From NCBI GenBank assembly GCA_026708265.1, contig JAPOVI010000156.1, positions 10,223 through 74,222 of the forward strand: a DNA stretch of 64,000 nucleotides, read 5' to 3'. This DNA is from Acidobacteriota bacterium. GTDB lineage: Bacteria; Acidobacteriota; Vicinamibacteria; Vicinamibacterales; UBA8438. The position numbers and the translations under genes were made by a program. The notes beneath the pieces are model-generated. The model saw nothing but the letters and a program-made list of their open reading frames with translations. It searched no databases and was not told the DNA's origin. This document shows positions 9,217-17,435 of this stretch, one piece after another; the first letter of the stretch is position 1; the number at the start of each line of letters is the position of its first letter.

Positions 9217-9588
9217 CGTGATCCCCCAGTCCCTGTGCGTTCCGGTTTGCTGCCCAAAGCCGCCGGGAGTCTGCACGGCAGAGAACCCTGCGAAGCGGTC
9301 GTTGTGCCCGCGCAGACACCAACGCCCCACCAGAGGCGCGCCAGTCCTCCGATTCTACGCCCTGCACGTGACGACCTCGTGCTCCGGTGCCCCGCGGTCG
9401 ACGTCAGGAAAGCGCCTTGAAGCCGGGCGATGCCGGCGCGGACCTGGAGCCCGATTGACCGCCGCCGAGCGGGTGCGGTACGGTACGGTGCACGAACGTG
9501 GGGCCCTTCTCGGTGCGCGTCCGCGCACGAATCTGCTCCCCGGCGCCGCACCGGCGCGTTCGACGCGGAAACAACGAGGAAAGCGGGA
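9217..9588. other. Divergent intergenic region between PQQ dehydrogenase and hisI
   Basis: A 372-base gap with no credible gene on either strand. It must hold promoters for both flanking genes. The only recognisable element is the candidate hisI promoter at 9455-9484, next to a short tandem GGTAC/GGTAC/GGTGC run at 9476-9490. Confidence 0.5.
9455..9484 (+). promoter_or_regulatory. Candidate sigma-70 promoter of hisI
   Basis: TTGACC at 9455-9460, an 18-base spacer, then TACGGT at 9479-9484. Both boxes fit a housekeeping promoter and would give a leader of about 100 bases before hisI. Found by eye only. Confidence 0.4.
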
Positions 9589-9900
9589 ATGGACTACTCC
9601 AAGCTCGATGGCCTGATCCCGGCCGTCGTTCAGGATGACGAGAGCGACGAGGTGCTGATGGTCGGCTTCATGAACGAGGAGGCGTTCGAGCGCACCCGCG
9701 CGTCCGGATTCGCCACCTTCTTCAGCCGTACCCGCGGCCGCCTGTGGATGAAGGGAGAAACGTCCGGCAACCGGCTCAAGGTGCGCCGCATGCTGGCCGA
9801 CTGCGATGACGACACCGTCCTGCTCCGCGTCGAGCGGCAGGGCGACGGCAACGTCTGCCACACCGGCGAGCGATCCTGCTTCTTCAAGCCGCTCGAGTAG
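9589..9900 (+). CDS. hisI: Phosphoribosyl-AMP cyclohydrolase HisI
   Basis: A 103-residue cytoplasmic enzyme of histidine biosynthesis that opens the purine ring of PR-AMP. All family marks are present: VLMVGFMNEEA, SRTRGRLWMKGETSGN, the metal-binding DCDDD (71-75) and the C-terminal CHTGERSCF (90-98) with zinc-site cysteines. The length fits stand-alone HisI. There is no fused HisE domain, and no separate hisE is visible. The ATG at 9589 is preceded by GAGGAAAGCGG. hisG lies 248 bases downstream, separated by the attenuator, so hisI has its own promoter but can feed transcripts into the same control region. Confidence 0.95.
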   Translation: MDYSKLDGLIPAVVQDDESDEVLMVGFMNEEAFERTRASGFATFFSRTRGRLWMKGETSGNRLKVRRMLADCDDDTVLLRVERQGDGNVCHTGERSCFFKPLE

Positions 9901-9925
9901 GCGGGCGGCGCCGGGCCGTCGCCGG

Positions 9926-9955
9926 TTGACGGGCTTCGCGCGGCTGCGTTAGGGT
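9926..9955 (+). promoter_or_regulatory. Promoter of the hisGDBHFA operon
   Basis: TTGACG at 9926-9931, an 18-base spacer, then TAGGGT at 9950-9955. The predicted transcript start near 9962-9965 coincides with the GTG of the His-rich leader peptide, so the leader would be translated from an almost leaderless mRNA. Confidence 0.55.
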
Positions 9956-9964
9956 TTAGCCACG

Positions 9965-10072
9965 GTGCAGACATACGTCCATCACGCGCACGGCGAGCAT
10001 CCCCCGCACGGCCGGGGTCGCCATCGCGGGCCGCGCGACGCGCGGCCGGCGGGCCGGTGGATCTGCGTGTGA
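9965..10072 (+). CDS. Histidine-rich leader peptide (his attenuator)
   Basis: A 35-codon frame from GTG at 9965 to TGA at 10070-10072. Codons 5-20 read [16 protein letters not shown], so six of sixteen residues are His (codons 6, 7, 9, 12, 15, 20). It lies between hisI and hisG and just ahead of competing RNA hairpins. In classical his attenuation a ribosome stalling on scarce His-tRNA at such a peptide decides whether the terminator forms. The peptide itself needs no function. It has only a weak AGGG upstream. The promoter position suggests leaderless initiation. Its identity as hisL rests on position, His content and downstream structures together. Confidence 0.75.
   Translation: MQTYVHHAHGEHPPHGRGRHRGPRDARPAGRWICV
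10029..10047 (+). promoter_or_regulatory. Anti-antiterminator hairpin within the leader
   Basis: GGCCGCGC at 10029-10036 pairs perfectly with GCGCGGCC at 10040-10047 around a GAC loop. A ribosome stalled at the last His codon (10022-10024) would cover the left arm and prevent this hairpin. Confidence 0.6.
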
Positions 10073-10118
10073 CGGAATCGGACAACAGACGCTCACGCAA
10101 CCACGAGGCCTCGCCGGC
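10045..10118 (+). promoter_or_regulatory. Antiterminator pairing of the his attenuator
   Basis: Bases 10045-10053 (GCCGGCGGG) can pair with 10110-10118 over nine positions, with one G-U pair. This excludes both the 10029-10047 hairpin and the terminator stem that begins at 10108. It is the middle state of a standard three-structure attenuator. Confidence 0.6.
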
Positions 10119-10138
10119 GGCACGGCGAGGCTTTTTTT
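10108..10138 (+). terminator. Rho-independent terminator of the his attenuator
   Basis: A perfect 9-bp stem GCCTCGCCG/CGGCGAGGC (10108-10116 with 10123-10131) has a six-base loop and is followed at once by seven T residues (10132-10138). It ends 10 bases before the hisG ATG, so its formation would stop transcription of hisGDBHFA. Confidence 0.8.
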
Positions 10139-10148
10139 GTGCTTCGAC

Positions 10149-11030
10149 ATGACCCTGAGACTCGGGATTCCCAAGGGCTCGCTGCAGGACGCCACGGTGC
10201 AGCTCTTCGCGCGGGCCGGCTTCAACATCTACGTCAGCTCGCGCTCCTACTATCCGACCATCGACGATCCGGAGATCGAGTGCACGCTGATCCGCGCCCA
10301 GGAGATGGCCCGCTACGTCGCCGACGACGCGGTCGACGCGGGACTGACCGGCCAGGACTGGATCGCCGAGCACCATGCGGCGACGGGCCGGGAGGTGACG
10401 AACGTCGCCGACCTCGTCTACTCCAAGCAGAGCTTCCGCAAGGTGCGCTGGGTGCTGGCGGTACCGGAAGACTCGCGCTATCGGTCGCCCCGGGACCTCG
10501 ACGGCGCGCGCGTCTCGACGGAGCTGGTGCGGGTGACCGAGGCGTACTTCGCGCGGCAGGGCATCGACGTCAACGTCGAGTTCTCGTGGGGCGCGACCGA
10601 GGTCAAGCCGCCCGACCTGGCCGATGCGATCGTGGAGGCGACGGAGACCGGCTCGACGCTGCGCGCCAACCACCTGCGAATCATCGACACCATCCTCGAG
10701 TCGAATCCGCAGCTCATCGCCAACCCGGGTGCCCTGGCCGAGCCGGCCAAGCGGACCAAGATCGAGAACGTCGCGCTGCTGCTCCGGGCCGCGATGGAAG
10801 CGCAGGGGCGCGTGGGGCTGATGCTCAACGTCGAGCGCGCGCATCTCGCAGCCGTCCTGGCCCTGCTGCCGGCGCTCCAGCGGCCGACCGTGTCGCCGCT
10901 CAGCGACCCGGACTGGATGTCCGTCTCGACCGTGCTCGAGGAGCGGACGGTGCGGGAGCTGATTCCGAGGATCAGCGCCGCCGGCGGCCACGGCATCGTC
11001 GAGTTCCCGCTGAACAAGATCGTCCGATGA
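10149..11030 (+). CDS. hisG: ATP phosphoribosyltransferase HisG, long form
   Basis: A 293-residue first enzyme of histidine synthesis, condensing ATP with PRPP. The catalytic part carries [43 protein letters not shown] and the PRPP-loop segment [17 protein letters not shown]. The length and the extra C-terminal domain (about 225-293, [19 protein letters not shown], then [13 protein letters not shown]) mark the HisG-L form. That form carries its own histidine-feedback domain and needs no HisZ. The ATG at 10149 has no good Shine-Dalgarno site. An in-frame TTG at 10137 lies closer to GCGAGG in the terminator arm and is an alternative start. hisD follows after 7 bases. Confidence 0.95.
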   Translation: MTLRLGIPKGSLQDATVQLFARAGFNIYVSSRSYYPTIDDPEIECTLIRAQEMARYVADDAVDAGLTGQDWIAEHHAATGREVTNVADLVYSKQSFRKVRWVLAVPEDSRYRSPRDLDGARVSTELVRVTEAYFARQGIDVNVEFSWGATEVKPPDLADAIVEATETGSTLRANHLRIIDTILESNPQLIANPGALAEPAKRTKIENVALLLRAAMEAQGRVGLMLNVERAHLAAVLALLPALQRPTVSPLSDPDWMSVSTVLEERTVRELIPRISAAGGHGIVEFPLNKIVR

Positions 11031-11037
11031 CTGTCCG

Positions 11038-12273
11038 ATGAAGATCGTCGCCTCCTCCAATCGGCGGGCGGTGCGGGCGCTGGTCGAGCGGGGCCGGACG
11101 TCCGACCCCGACGTCGCCTCGCGCGTGGCGGAGATCGTCGACGACGTGCGCCGGCGCGGCGACCGCGCGGTCCGCAAGTACGCGCGGGCCTTCGACCGGC
11201 TGCAGGGACCGGTCGAGCTCGACGCGGACGAGATCCGGCGCGGCGCCGCGTTGGCCCCGCCGGCCGTTCGCAGCGCCATTCGGGAAGCGGCGCGCCATGT
11301 CCGGCGGGTGGCCGCCCGGCAGGTCCCCAAGGGCTGGCGCATGACGGTCGCGGCCGGCGTGGTGATCGAGCAGCGGATCACGCCTCTAGAGCGGGTCGGC
11401 TGCTACGTGCCCGGCGGCCGGCACCCGCTGCCGTCGTCGCTCCTGATGACGGCGGTCCCGGCGCGCGCGGCGGGGGTCGGAGAGGTGATCGCGACCTGTC
11501 CGGACCCCGCCCCGGCGGTGCTCGCCGCCGCGGTCGAGGCCCGGGTGGACCGCCTGTTCCGCCTCGGCGGCGCGCACGCCGTCGCCGCGCTGGCCTACGG
11601 TACGGCCAGCGTGCCCAGGGTCGACAAGCTCGTCGGCCCCGGAAACGCCTGGGTCGCCGCCGCCAAGGCGCGCGTGGCGCCCGACTGCGCCATCGACTTC
11701 TACGCCGGGCCCACGGAGATCGTCGTCGTGTCGAGCGACGGCAACCCGGACTGGATCGCGTCGGACCTGGTCGCGCAGGCCGAGCACGACCCCGACGCGC
11801 GCGCCGTCCTCCTGACGCCCAGCCGCCCGCTGGCGCGCGCCGTCGCTGCCGCGGTGGCGGCCCAGCTCGAGGACCATCCCGGCGCCGCGCCTTCGATCGG
11901 AGCCCACGGGATCGCCGTCGTCACCGGCACCCTCGACGAGGCGATCGAGCTCGCCAACGCCATCGCGCCCGAGCATGCGGCGGTCGACACCCTGGCCGTC
12001 GCGCACCGCATCACGCGTGCCGGCACCGTCTTCGCCGGCCCCTACGGAGCACAGGCCGCAGGCGACTACGCGACCGGGTCGAACCACGTCCTGCCGACGG
12101 ACGGCGCGGCCCGCGTGCGGGGCGGGTTGAGCGCGGCGGACTTCGTCCGTGTCCACAGCGTGCAGCGGCTGACGCGCGCGGGCCTGCGGCGCCTGGCCCC
12201 GAGCGCGATCTCGCTCGCCAATGCCGAGGGGCTGCGGGCCCACGCCGCGTCGGTGGCGATCCGCGTGCTGTAG
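11038..12273 (+). CDS. hisD: Histidinol dehydrogenase HisD
   Basis: A 411-residue zinc enzyme that oxidises L-histidinol to histidine in two NAD-dependent steps. Recognisable segments are ERVGCYVPGGRHPLPSSLLM, the signature DKLVGPGNAWVAAAKARV, and AGPTEIVVVSSDGNPDW followed by DLVAQAEHDPDA, which supplies zinc ligands. Near the C-terminus HVLPTDGAARVRGGLSAADF is also family-typical. The length is slightly short of the usual ~430 but no core segment is missing. It begins 7 bases after the hisG stop and ends 6 bases before hisB. Confidence 0.96.
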   Translation: MKIVASSNRRAVRALVERGRTSDPDVASRVAEIVDDVRRRGDRAVRKYARAFDRLQGPVELDADEIRRGAALAPPAVRSAIREAARHVRRVAARQVPKGWRMTVAAGVVIEQRITPLERVGCYVPGGRHPLPSSLLMTAVPARAAGVGEVIATCPDPAPAVLAAAVEARVDRLFRLGGAHAVAALAYGTASVPRVDKLVGPGNAWVAAAKARVAPDCAIDFYAGPTEIVVVSSDGNPDWIASDLVAQAEHDPDARAVLLTPSRPLARAVAAAVAAQLEDHPGAAPSIGAHGIAVVTGTLDEAIELANAIAPEHAAVDTLAVAHRITRAGTVFAGPYGAQAAGDYATGSNHVLPTDGAARVRGGLSAADFVRVHSVQRLTRAGLRRLAPSAISLANAEGLRAHAASVAIRVL

Positions 12274-12279
12274 CCTGCG

Positions 12280-12900
12280 GTGACCGCGATGCCCGACCCG
12301 GCCCCGGACCCGCGGCGCGCGACGATCGCGCGCGAGACGACGGAGACGCGGATCGCGCTCGAGCTCGCCCTCGACGGACAGGGGCGCTACGCGGTCCGGA
12401 CCGGCATCCGCTTCCTGGACCACATGCTGGAGCTGGTGGCGCGCCACGGCGCCTTCGATCTGACGATCGATGCCACCGGCGACCTCGACGTCGACCAGCA
12501 CCACACGGTCGAGGACGTCGGCATCGCCCTCGGCCAGGCGGTCACGGAGGCGCTCGGCTCGAAGCGCGGCATCCACCGCGCGGGCTACTTCGTGATGCCG
12601 ATGGACGAGTCGCTCGGCGTGGCGGCCGTCGACCTGAGCGGCCGTACGCACGCGGTGGTCGACCTCCGCCTGCGCGTACGCCGGGTCGGCGATCTGCAGG
12701 CCGAGCTGGTCCACGACTTCTTCGACGGCTTCGCCCAGGGGGCGCGGGCGAACGTCCACCTGAAGGTGCTCTACGGCCGTTCGAGCCACCACCGGGTGGA
12801 AGCCATCTTCAAGGCGTTCGGGCGCGCGCTGCGCGCCGCCTGCTCGCGCGACCCGCAGCTCGGCGAGATGCTCCCGAGCACGAAGGAGCTGCTCCAGTGA
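12280..12900 (+). CDS. hisB: Imidazoleglycerol-phosphate dehydratase HisB
   Basis: A 206-residue monofunctional IGP dehydratase (no phosphatase domain). It has the two duplicated manganese motifs: HHTVED at 74-79 and [16 protein letters not shown] near the C-terminus. [20 protein letters not shown] and [17 protein letters not shown] are also conserved. GTG at 12280 is taken as the start. An ATG three codons later at 12289 is equally possible. It lies 6 bases after hisD and 7 before hisH in the tightly packed operon. Confidence 0.96.
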   Translation: MTAMPDPAPDPRRATIARETTETRIALELALDGQGRYAVRTGIRFLDHMLELVARHGAFDLTIDATGDLDVDQHHTVEDVGIALGQAVTEALGSKRGIHRAGYFVMPMDESLGVAAVDLSGRTHAVVDLRLRVRRVGDLQAELVHDFFDGFAQGARANVHLKVLYGRSSHHRVEAIFKAFGRALRAACSRDPQLGEMLPSTKELLQ

Positions 12901-12907
12901 GGCACCG

Positions 12908-13546
12908 ATGGCCATCGCGCTGATCGACTACGGCGCGGGCAACCTGACCTCCGTGCGCAAGGCGCTCGGCCACCTCGGGGCGTCGTTCGCCACCCCGGCC
13001 GAGCCGGCCGATCTCGCCGGCGCGGATGGCGTGATCGTGCCGGGCGTCGGCAACTTCGAGGCAACGGCCGCGCTCGGCGGCGGCTGGCGGTCCGCGATCC
13101 GGGACGCGGTGGACCGCGGGCGTCCCCTGCTGGGGATCTGCCTCGGCCTGCAGTGGCTGTTCGAGGGGAGCGACGAGGCGCCCGACGTGCCGGGCCTCGG
13201 CGCCATGGCGGGCCGCTGCGCCCTCATCGAGAACGACACGGCCAGCGACGCCACGCGCTATCGTGGCGGCATCTTCAAGGTGCCGCACGTCGGCTGGAAC
13301 GGCATCGAGCGCCGGCGCGGGGCATCGTGGGCCCTCGACGGGGTGCCCGACGGCGCCCAGGTGTACTTCACGCACTCCTACGCGGCGCCGGTGACCGCCG
13401 ACTGCGTCGGGGCGACCACGTACGGCGTCTCCTTCGCCAGCGTCGTCGAGCGCGGCGACGTGGTCGGAGCGCAGTTCCACCCGGAGAAGTCGGGCGACAT
13501 CGGCTTGCGGGTGCTGGCCAACTTCCTGCGCCGGGTGGCGCCATGA
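12908..13546 (+). CDS. hisH: Imidazole glycerol phosphate synthase glutaminase subunit HisH
   Basis: A 212-residue class I glutamine amidotransferase that makes ammonia for HisF. The catalytic triad is visible: Cys78 in GICLGLQWLFEG, and His191/Glu193 in QFHPEKSG. IALIDYGAGNLTSVRKAL at the N-terminus and GVGNFEATA are HisH-specific. YFTHSYAAP fits the family. It sits between hisB and hisF, as expected for the HisHF complex. Confidence 0.96.
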   Translation: MAIALIDYGAGNLTSVRKALGHLGASFATPAEPADLAGADGVIVPGVGNFEATAALGGGWRSAIRDAVDRGRPLLGICLGLQWLFEGSDEAPDVPGLGAMAGRCALIENDTASDATRYRGGIFKVPHVGWNGIERRRGASWALDGVPDGAQVYFTHSYAAPVTADCVGATTYGVSFASVVERGDVVGAQFHPEKSGDIGLRVLANFLRRVAP

Positions 13547-13574
13547 CGGCGCCCCCGGCCGCCTCCGGTTCCTG

Positions 13575-14369
13575 ATGCTCTCGAAGCGCATCATCGCCTG
13601 TCTCGACGTCCGCGACGGCGCCGTCGTCAAGGGGATCAACTTCGAGGGCCTGCGCTCCGCCGGCGACCCGGCGGCCCTGGCCCGCCGCTACAACCGCGAG
13701 GGCATCGACGAGGTCGTCATCCTCGACGTCACGGCGACGATCGAGAAGCGGAAGGCGCTCGCTCGCACGATTCACGCGGTGGCGCAGGAGATCTTCCTCC
13801 CGCTCTGCGTCGGCGGCGGCATCCGGGACGAGGAGCACGCCGATGCCGCGATAGAGGCGGGCGCCGACAAGGTGAGCCTGAACACCGCGGCCATCGCGCG
13901 GCCGGAGCTGCTCACCGCGCTGGCGCGACGCTACGGCAGCCAGGCCGTCATCGTCGCCATCGACGCGAAGCGGGAGGGCGGCGGGTTCCGCATCTACGTG
14001 CGGAGCGGGCAGCAGCCGACCGAGCGCGACGCGATCGAGTGGGCGCGGGAGGCCGCCGACCGAGGCGCCGGCGAGATCCTGCTGACGTCGATCGACCGGG
14101 ACGGCACCAAGCGCGGCTTCGACTGCGAGCTGAACGCCGCGGTCTCCGAGGCCGTCCCGATTCCCGTCATCGCGTCGGGCGGCGCCGGGACGTTCGACCA
14201 CTTCTTCGACGTCTTCACCGAGGGCAAGGCCGACGCGGCACTTGCCGCATCCATCTTCCACTACGCCGAGCACGCGGTCGTGGACCTCAAGGAGCACCTG
14301 CGGGCCCGCGGAATTCCGGTGCGCATGCTCGCGGGCTGGGGACCCGGCGGCGACGGCGCGACCGGCTGA
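13575..14369 (+). CDS. hisF: Imidazole glycerol phosphate synthase cyclase subunit HisF
   Basis: A 264-residue (beta/alpha)8 barrel that closes the imidazole ring with HisH-derived ammonia, releasing AICAR and IGP. Catalytic Asp11 lies in RIIACLDVRDGAVVKG, and the second Asp in IVAIDAKREGGG. Phosphate-binding glycines occur in PLCVGGGIRD and VIASGGAG. LLTSIDRDGTKRGFD is also typical. It starts 28 bases after hisH. The C-terminus runs about 10 residues longer than usual (GPGGDGATG), which is minor. Confidence 0.96.
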   Translation: MLSKRIIACLDVRDGAVVKGINFEGLRSAGDPAALARRYNREGIDEVVILDVTATIEKRKALARTIHAVAQEIFLPLCVGGGIRDEEHADAAIEAGADKVSLNTAAIARPELLTALARRYGSQAVIVAIDAKREGGGFRIYVRSGQQPTERDAIEWAREAADRGAGEILLTSIDRDGTKRGFDCELNAAVSEAVPIPVIASGGAGTFDHFFDVFTEGKADAALAASIFHYAEHAVVDLKEHLRARGIPVRMLAGWGPGGDGATG

Positions 14370-14391
14370 CGCCGCGGAGGAGGAGCCGCGC

Positions 14392-15096
14392 GTGCTGATT
14401 CCCTCCATCGACCTCCTGGGGGGCCAAGTCGTCCAGCTCGTCCAGGGCCGGAGCGATCGGGCTGCCGTCACCTCGGACGACGTGGGTGCCTGGGTCCGCC
14501 GCTTCCGGCCGTTCCCCCGCGTGCAGCTCATCGATCTCGATGCCGCCCTGGGATCCGGCGCCAACGACGCACTCGTGCGGAGGATCGCGCCGCAGCTTCC
14601 ATGCCGGGTCGGAGGCGGAATCCGGACCGTGGAGCGCGCGCGGGAGGTCCTCGGGTACGGCGCCCGCGCGGTCATCGTCGGCTCGTCCCTCTTCCGGGAC
14701 GGACGTCCGGACCTCGGATTCGCCGAGGCGCTCGCCGCCGCCGTGGGCCCCGAGCACGTCATCGCGGCCGTGGACAGCAAGGGAGGCCGGGTCGTCATCA
14801 AGGGCTGGACCGAGGGGACACCGCTCACCGCGGTCGAGGCGGTGCGGACGCTCGAGCCGTACTGCGGGGAGTTCCTCTACACTCACGTCGACCGGGAGGG
14901 GCTGCTGCAGGGCACCGACATGGACGCGATCCAGGCCGTCCACCGCGCCACCTCCCGGCGGCTGACCGCGGCCGGGGGCATCACCACGCAGGACGAGATC
15001 GACCAGCTCGACGCGGCCGGCATCGACGCGGTGGTCGGGATGGCGATCTACACGGGGCGGCTCGAGCTCGCAGCGCCGGGCGGCGAACGGGACTGA
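14392..15096 (+). CDS. hisA: Phosphoribosylformimino-5-aminoimidazole carboxamide ribotide isomerase HisA
   Basis: A 234-residue (beta/alpha)8 isomerase, a structural sister of HisF. It has catalytic Asp7 in LIPSIDLLGGQVVQLVQG, phosphate loops CRVGGGIRTVERA and TAAGGITTQDEI, and HVDREGLLQGTD. The start is GTG at 14392 with GCGGAGGAGGAG a few bases upstream, 22 bases after hisF. An upstream in-frame start would extend into hisF without family similarity. It is the last his gene. hisC and hisE are not in the window. Confidence 0.94.
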   Translation: MLIPSIDLLGGQVVQLVQGRSDRAAVTSDDVGAWVRRFRPFPRVQLIDLDAALGSGANDALVRRIAPQLPCRVGGGIRTVERAREVLGYGARAVIVGSSLFRDGRPDLGFAEALAAAVGPEHVIAAVDSKGGRVVIKGWTEGTPLTAVEAVRTLEPYCGEFLYTHVDREGLLQGTDMDAIQAVHRATSRRLTAAGGITTQDEIDQLDAAGIDAVVGMAIYTGRLELAAPGGERD

Positions 15097-15206
15097 CGTC
15101 TCGCGTCGCCCGGGGCGGCGGGCGCGCGCGGTCGCTCCGCTGGGGAAGCCGCGCGAGGGACCCCGGTCCGACGCCGCCGCGCAGCGACACCCCGGGAGCG
15201 GCGAAG

Positions 15207-16046
15207 ATGCATCGCGTAGTGCAGACCTGGAACCCTGAGCGGTACGCGACGCACGCGCGCTTCGTCTCCGACCTGGGACAGGCGCTCCTCGATCTGCTGG
15301 CGCCGCGGCCCGGCGAGCGGGTGCTGGACATCGGGTGCGGCGACGGCGCGCTCACCGAGCGCCTCGTCGGCGCCGGCTGCCGGGTCGTCGCGATCGACAG
15401 CAGCGCGGCACAGGTCCGGGCGGCGCGCGCCCGCGGGATCGACGCACGGGTTGCCGATGCCCGCGACCTCCACTTCGACCGGGAGTTCGACGCGGTGTTC
15501 AGCAACGCGGTGCTCCACTGGGTCGCCGATCCCGACGCCGCCCTGGCCGGCATGCGCCGGGCCCTGGCGCCGGGCGGCCGGCTGGTGGCCGAGCTCGGCG
15601 GCCACGGCTGCGTGGCGGCGGTTCGCGAAGCGCTCGCGGCCGTGCTCGGCCGGCGCGGGATCGACGCCGAGAGCTGCAATCCGTGGTACTTCCCCACCGT
15701 GGCGGAGTACCGCGCACGGCTCGCGGCGCACGGCTTCGCGGTCGATTCCATCCGCCTCTTCCCGCGGGCGACGCGCCTTCCGTCGGACCTCACGGACTGG
15801 CTGCAGACGTTCGCGCAGCCGTTCCTCGCGCCGGTCCCGGAGACGGAGCGGCCGGCGGTGTGCGAGGAGGTGCGCCGGCGGCTCGAGCCCTGGCTGCGGG
15901 GGGGCGACGGCGTGTGGGTGGCCGACTACGTGCGCCTGCGCGTCGCCGCCAGGAGCCTCGGCCGCGCAGCGCGCGACACCGAAGCTCCGCGCCGGCGCAC
16001 GGGCCCGCCGGGACGCGCCGCGGCGCCGGGGGAAGAGGTGCAATGA
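15207..16046 (+). CDS. Class I SAM-dependent methyltransferase
   Basis: A 279-residue methyltransferase. The SAM-binding motif I is ERVLDIGCGDGALTERL, with the acidic loop VVAIDSS. Motif II/III is FDAVFSNAVLHWVADPDAAL and the LAPGGRLVAEL strand follows. The layout resembles trans-aconitate methyltransferase/UbiE-like enzymes acting on small molecules, but the substrate is unknown. A C-terminal tail of about 30 residues is Arg/Pro-rich and probably disordered. It lies 110 bases after hisA and overlaps the acyltransferase by ATGA, so the two are translationally coupled. Confidence 0.85.
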   Translation: MHRVVQTWNPERYATHARFVSDLGQALLDLLAPRPGERVLDIGCGDGALTERLVGAGCRVVAIDSSAAQVRAARARGIDARVADARDLHFDREFDAVFSNAVLHWVADPDAALAGMRRALAPGGRLVAELGGHGCVAAVREALAAVLGRRGIDAESCNPWYFPTVAEYRARLAAHGFAVDSIRLFPRATRLPSDLTDWLQTFAQPFLAPVPETERPAVCEEVRRRLEPWLRGGDGVWVADYVRLRVAARSLGRAARDTEAPRRRTGPPGRAAAPGEEVQ

Positions 16047-17404
16047 GCGCGCCCTCCACGGCCGCGCCTCCCACCGCACCGCCGGGCCGCATCAGCTCCT
16101 GGGTCTGGGCCGTGGCCCGGCTGGCGATCCGCATTTTCTATCGCGTCGAGCGGATCGGCGGCGCGCTGCCCGACGGGCCCCTGCTGCTCGTCGCGAACCA
16201 CCCGAACACCCTGGCCGACCCGGCGCTGATCCAGGCCACGGCGGGGCGGGCGGTCCGCTTCCTGGCCAAGTCGACCCTCTTCGCCGACCACGTGGTGAGC
16301 CCGCTCATCCGGCGGTCCGGAGCCATACCGGTGTACCGCCGCATGGACCCCGGCGTCGACACCTCCCGCAACGTCGAGACCTTCGCCGCGGTGCAGGCGA
16401 CGCTGGAGGCGGGGGAAGCGGTCTGCCTCTTCCCCGAGGGCAAGAGCCACGCCGCCGGCCGGCTCGAGCCGTTGCGCACGGGCGCCGCCCGCATGGTGCT
16501 CGCCGGCGGCCGGCCGGTGACCCTGGTCGCGGTCGGCCTGAACTTCAGCCGGCTCGCCCGCTTCCGCTCGCGGGTCACGGTGGTGTTCGGCCGACCGTTC
16601 GAAGCCGAAGACCTGCGGGTGGCCGGAGCGGCGGATGGCGGTGCGGCGGACGCCGTGCGGCGCCTCACGGAGCGGATCGAGGAACGCCTCCGCCACCTGA
16701 TGATCGAGGCCGAGCCTCGCCTCGACCTGCCGATCGTCGAGCGGGTCGACCGCCTCTACACGGCGGCCCGAGGCGTGTCGCGCGACCCGCGCGAGCGCGT
16801 CGGCCGTCGCCGGCTCATCGCTCGCGGCATCGAGGAGCTCCGGGCGCGCGACCCCGAGCGGCTTGCGGAGATCGTAGGGCGGGTGGACGACTACGACGCC
16901 AGCCTGGCACGCTTCGGCCTCCGCGATCGCGACCTGGATCGGGAGGTCCCGTTCGCGGCCGCGGTGCGCTTCGCGGTCCGCGAGGGCGCGCTGGCGCTCC
17001 TCCTGGCGCCGTTGGCGATCCTGACCCTGGCCGTGTTCGCGGCGCCGTACTGGATCACGGGAGAGTTCGCCCGGCGCGCGCCGGATATCCAGAGCCGGGC
17101 CACGTGGCAGCTCCTCGCGGGCGCCGTGGCGTATCCCACCTGGATCGGCGTCGTGGCGGTCACGATCGGCGCGGGGGTGGGGGCGACGGCCGGACTGCTG
17201 AGCGTTCCGGGCCTCGCCGCCCTGGCCCTGGGCGGCATGGGCGCCGTCGAGCGCGAGCTCTCCGTGCTGCGCACCGTGCGTGCGTTCCGGGCTCTGCGCC
17301 GAACGCCGGCCGAGGCCCGCGCCGCGCTGCACCGCCAGCGCGCGGTGATCGCCGACGTCCTCGACCGCGCCCGCGAGTGGCTGGATGAACCGGGCGGGCG
17401 GTAG
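16043..17404 (+). CDS. PlsC-like 1-acyl-glycerol-phosphate acyltransferase, membrane protein
   Basis: A 453-residue lysophospholipid acyltransferase family protein. The catalytic block NHPNTLADP (His53, Asp59) is the NHPN variant in which five rather than four residues separate His and Asp. Block III is CLFPEGKSH (130-136), and IPVYRR lies between. After about residue 220 comes an extension typical of larger bacterial members, with hydrophobic segments near 312-335 (ALALLLAPLAILTLAVF) and 350-390. It transfers acyl groups to a glycerophosphate-type acceptor at the inner membrane. It overlaps the methyltransferase stop by ATGA, and it ends the run of genes starting at hisG. Confidence 0.85.
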   Translation: MSAPSTAAPPTAPPGRISSWVWAVARLAIRIFYRVERIGGALPDGPLLLVANHPNTLADPALIQATAGRAVRFLAKSTLFADHVVSPLIRRSGAIPVYRRMDPGVDTSRNVETFAAVQATLEAGEAVCLFPEGKSHAAGRLEPLRTGAARMVLAGGRPVTLVAVGLNFSRLARFRSRVTVVFGRPFEAEDLRVAGAADGGAADAVRRLTERIEERLRHLMIEAEPRLDLPIVERVDRLYTAARGVSRDPRERVGRRRLIARGIEELRARDPERLAEIVGRVDDYDASLARFGLRDRDLDREVPFAAAVRFAVREGALALLLAPLAILTLAVFAAPYWITGEFARRAPDIQSRATWQLLAGAVAYPTWIGVVAVTIGAGVGATAGLLSVPGLAALALGGMGAVERELSVLRTVRAFRALRRTPAEARAALHRQRAVIADVLDRAREWLDEPGGR

Positions 17405-17411
17405 CGCGCGA

Positions 17412-17435
17412 GCGGGCCCTTCGATTGTGGCCCGC
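17412..17435 (+). terminator. Hairpin after the acyltransferase gene
   Basis: GCGGGCC/GGCCCGC form a 7-bp stem with a 10-base loop, 8 bases after the stop. No U-tract follows. It overlaps the first copy of the repeat at 17427. Confidence 0.3.

Noticed and set aside
9901-10148. A T-box or other riboswitch ahead of hisG
   Set aside because: No T-box sequence or specifier structure is visible. The His-rich frame and competing helices explain the region better.
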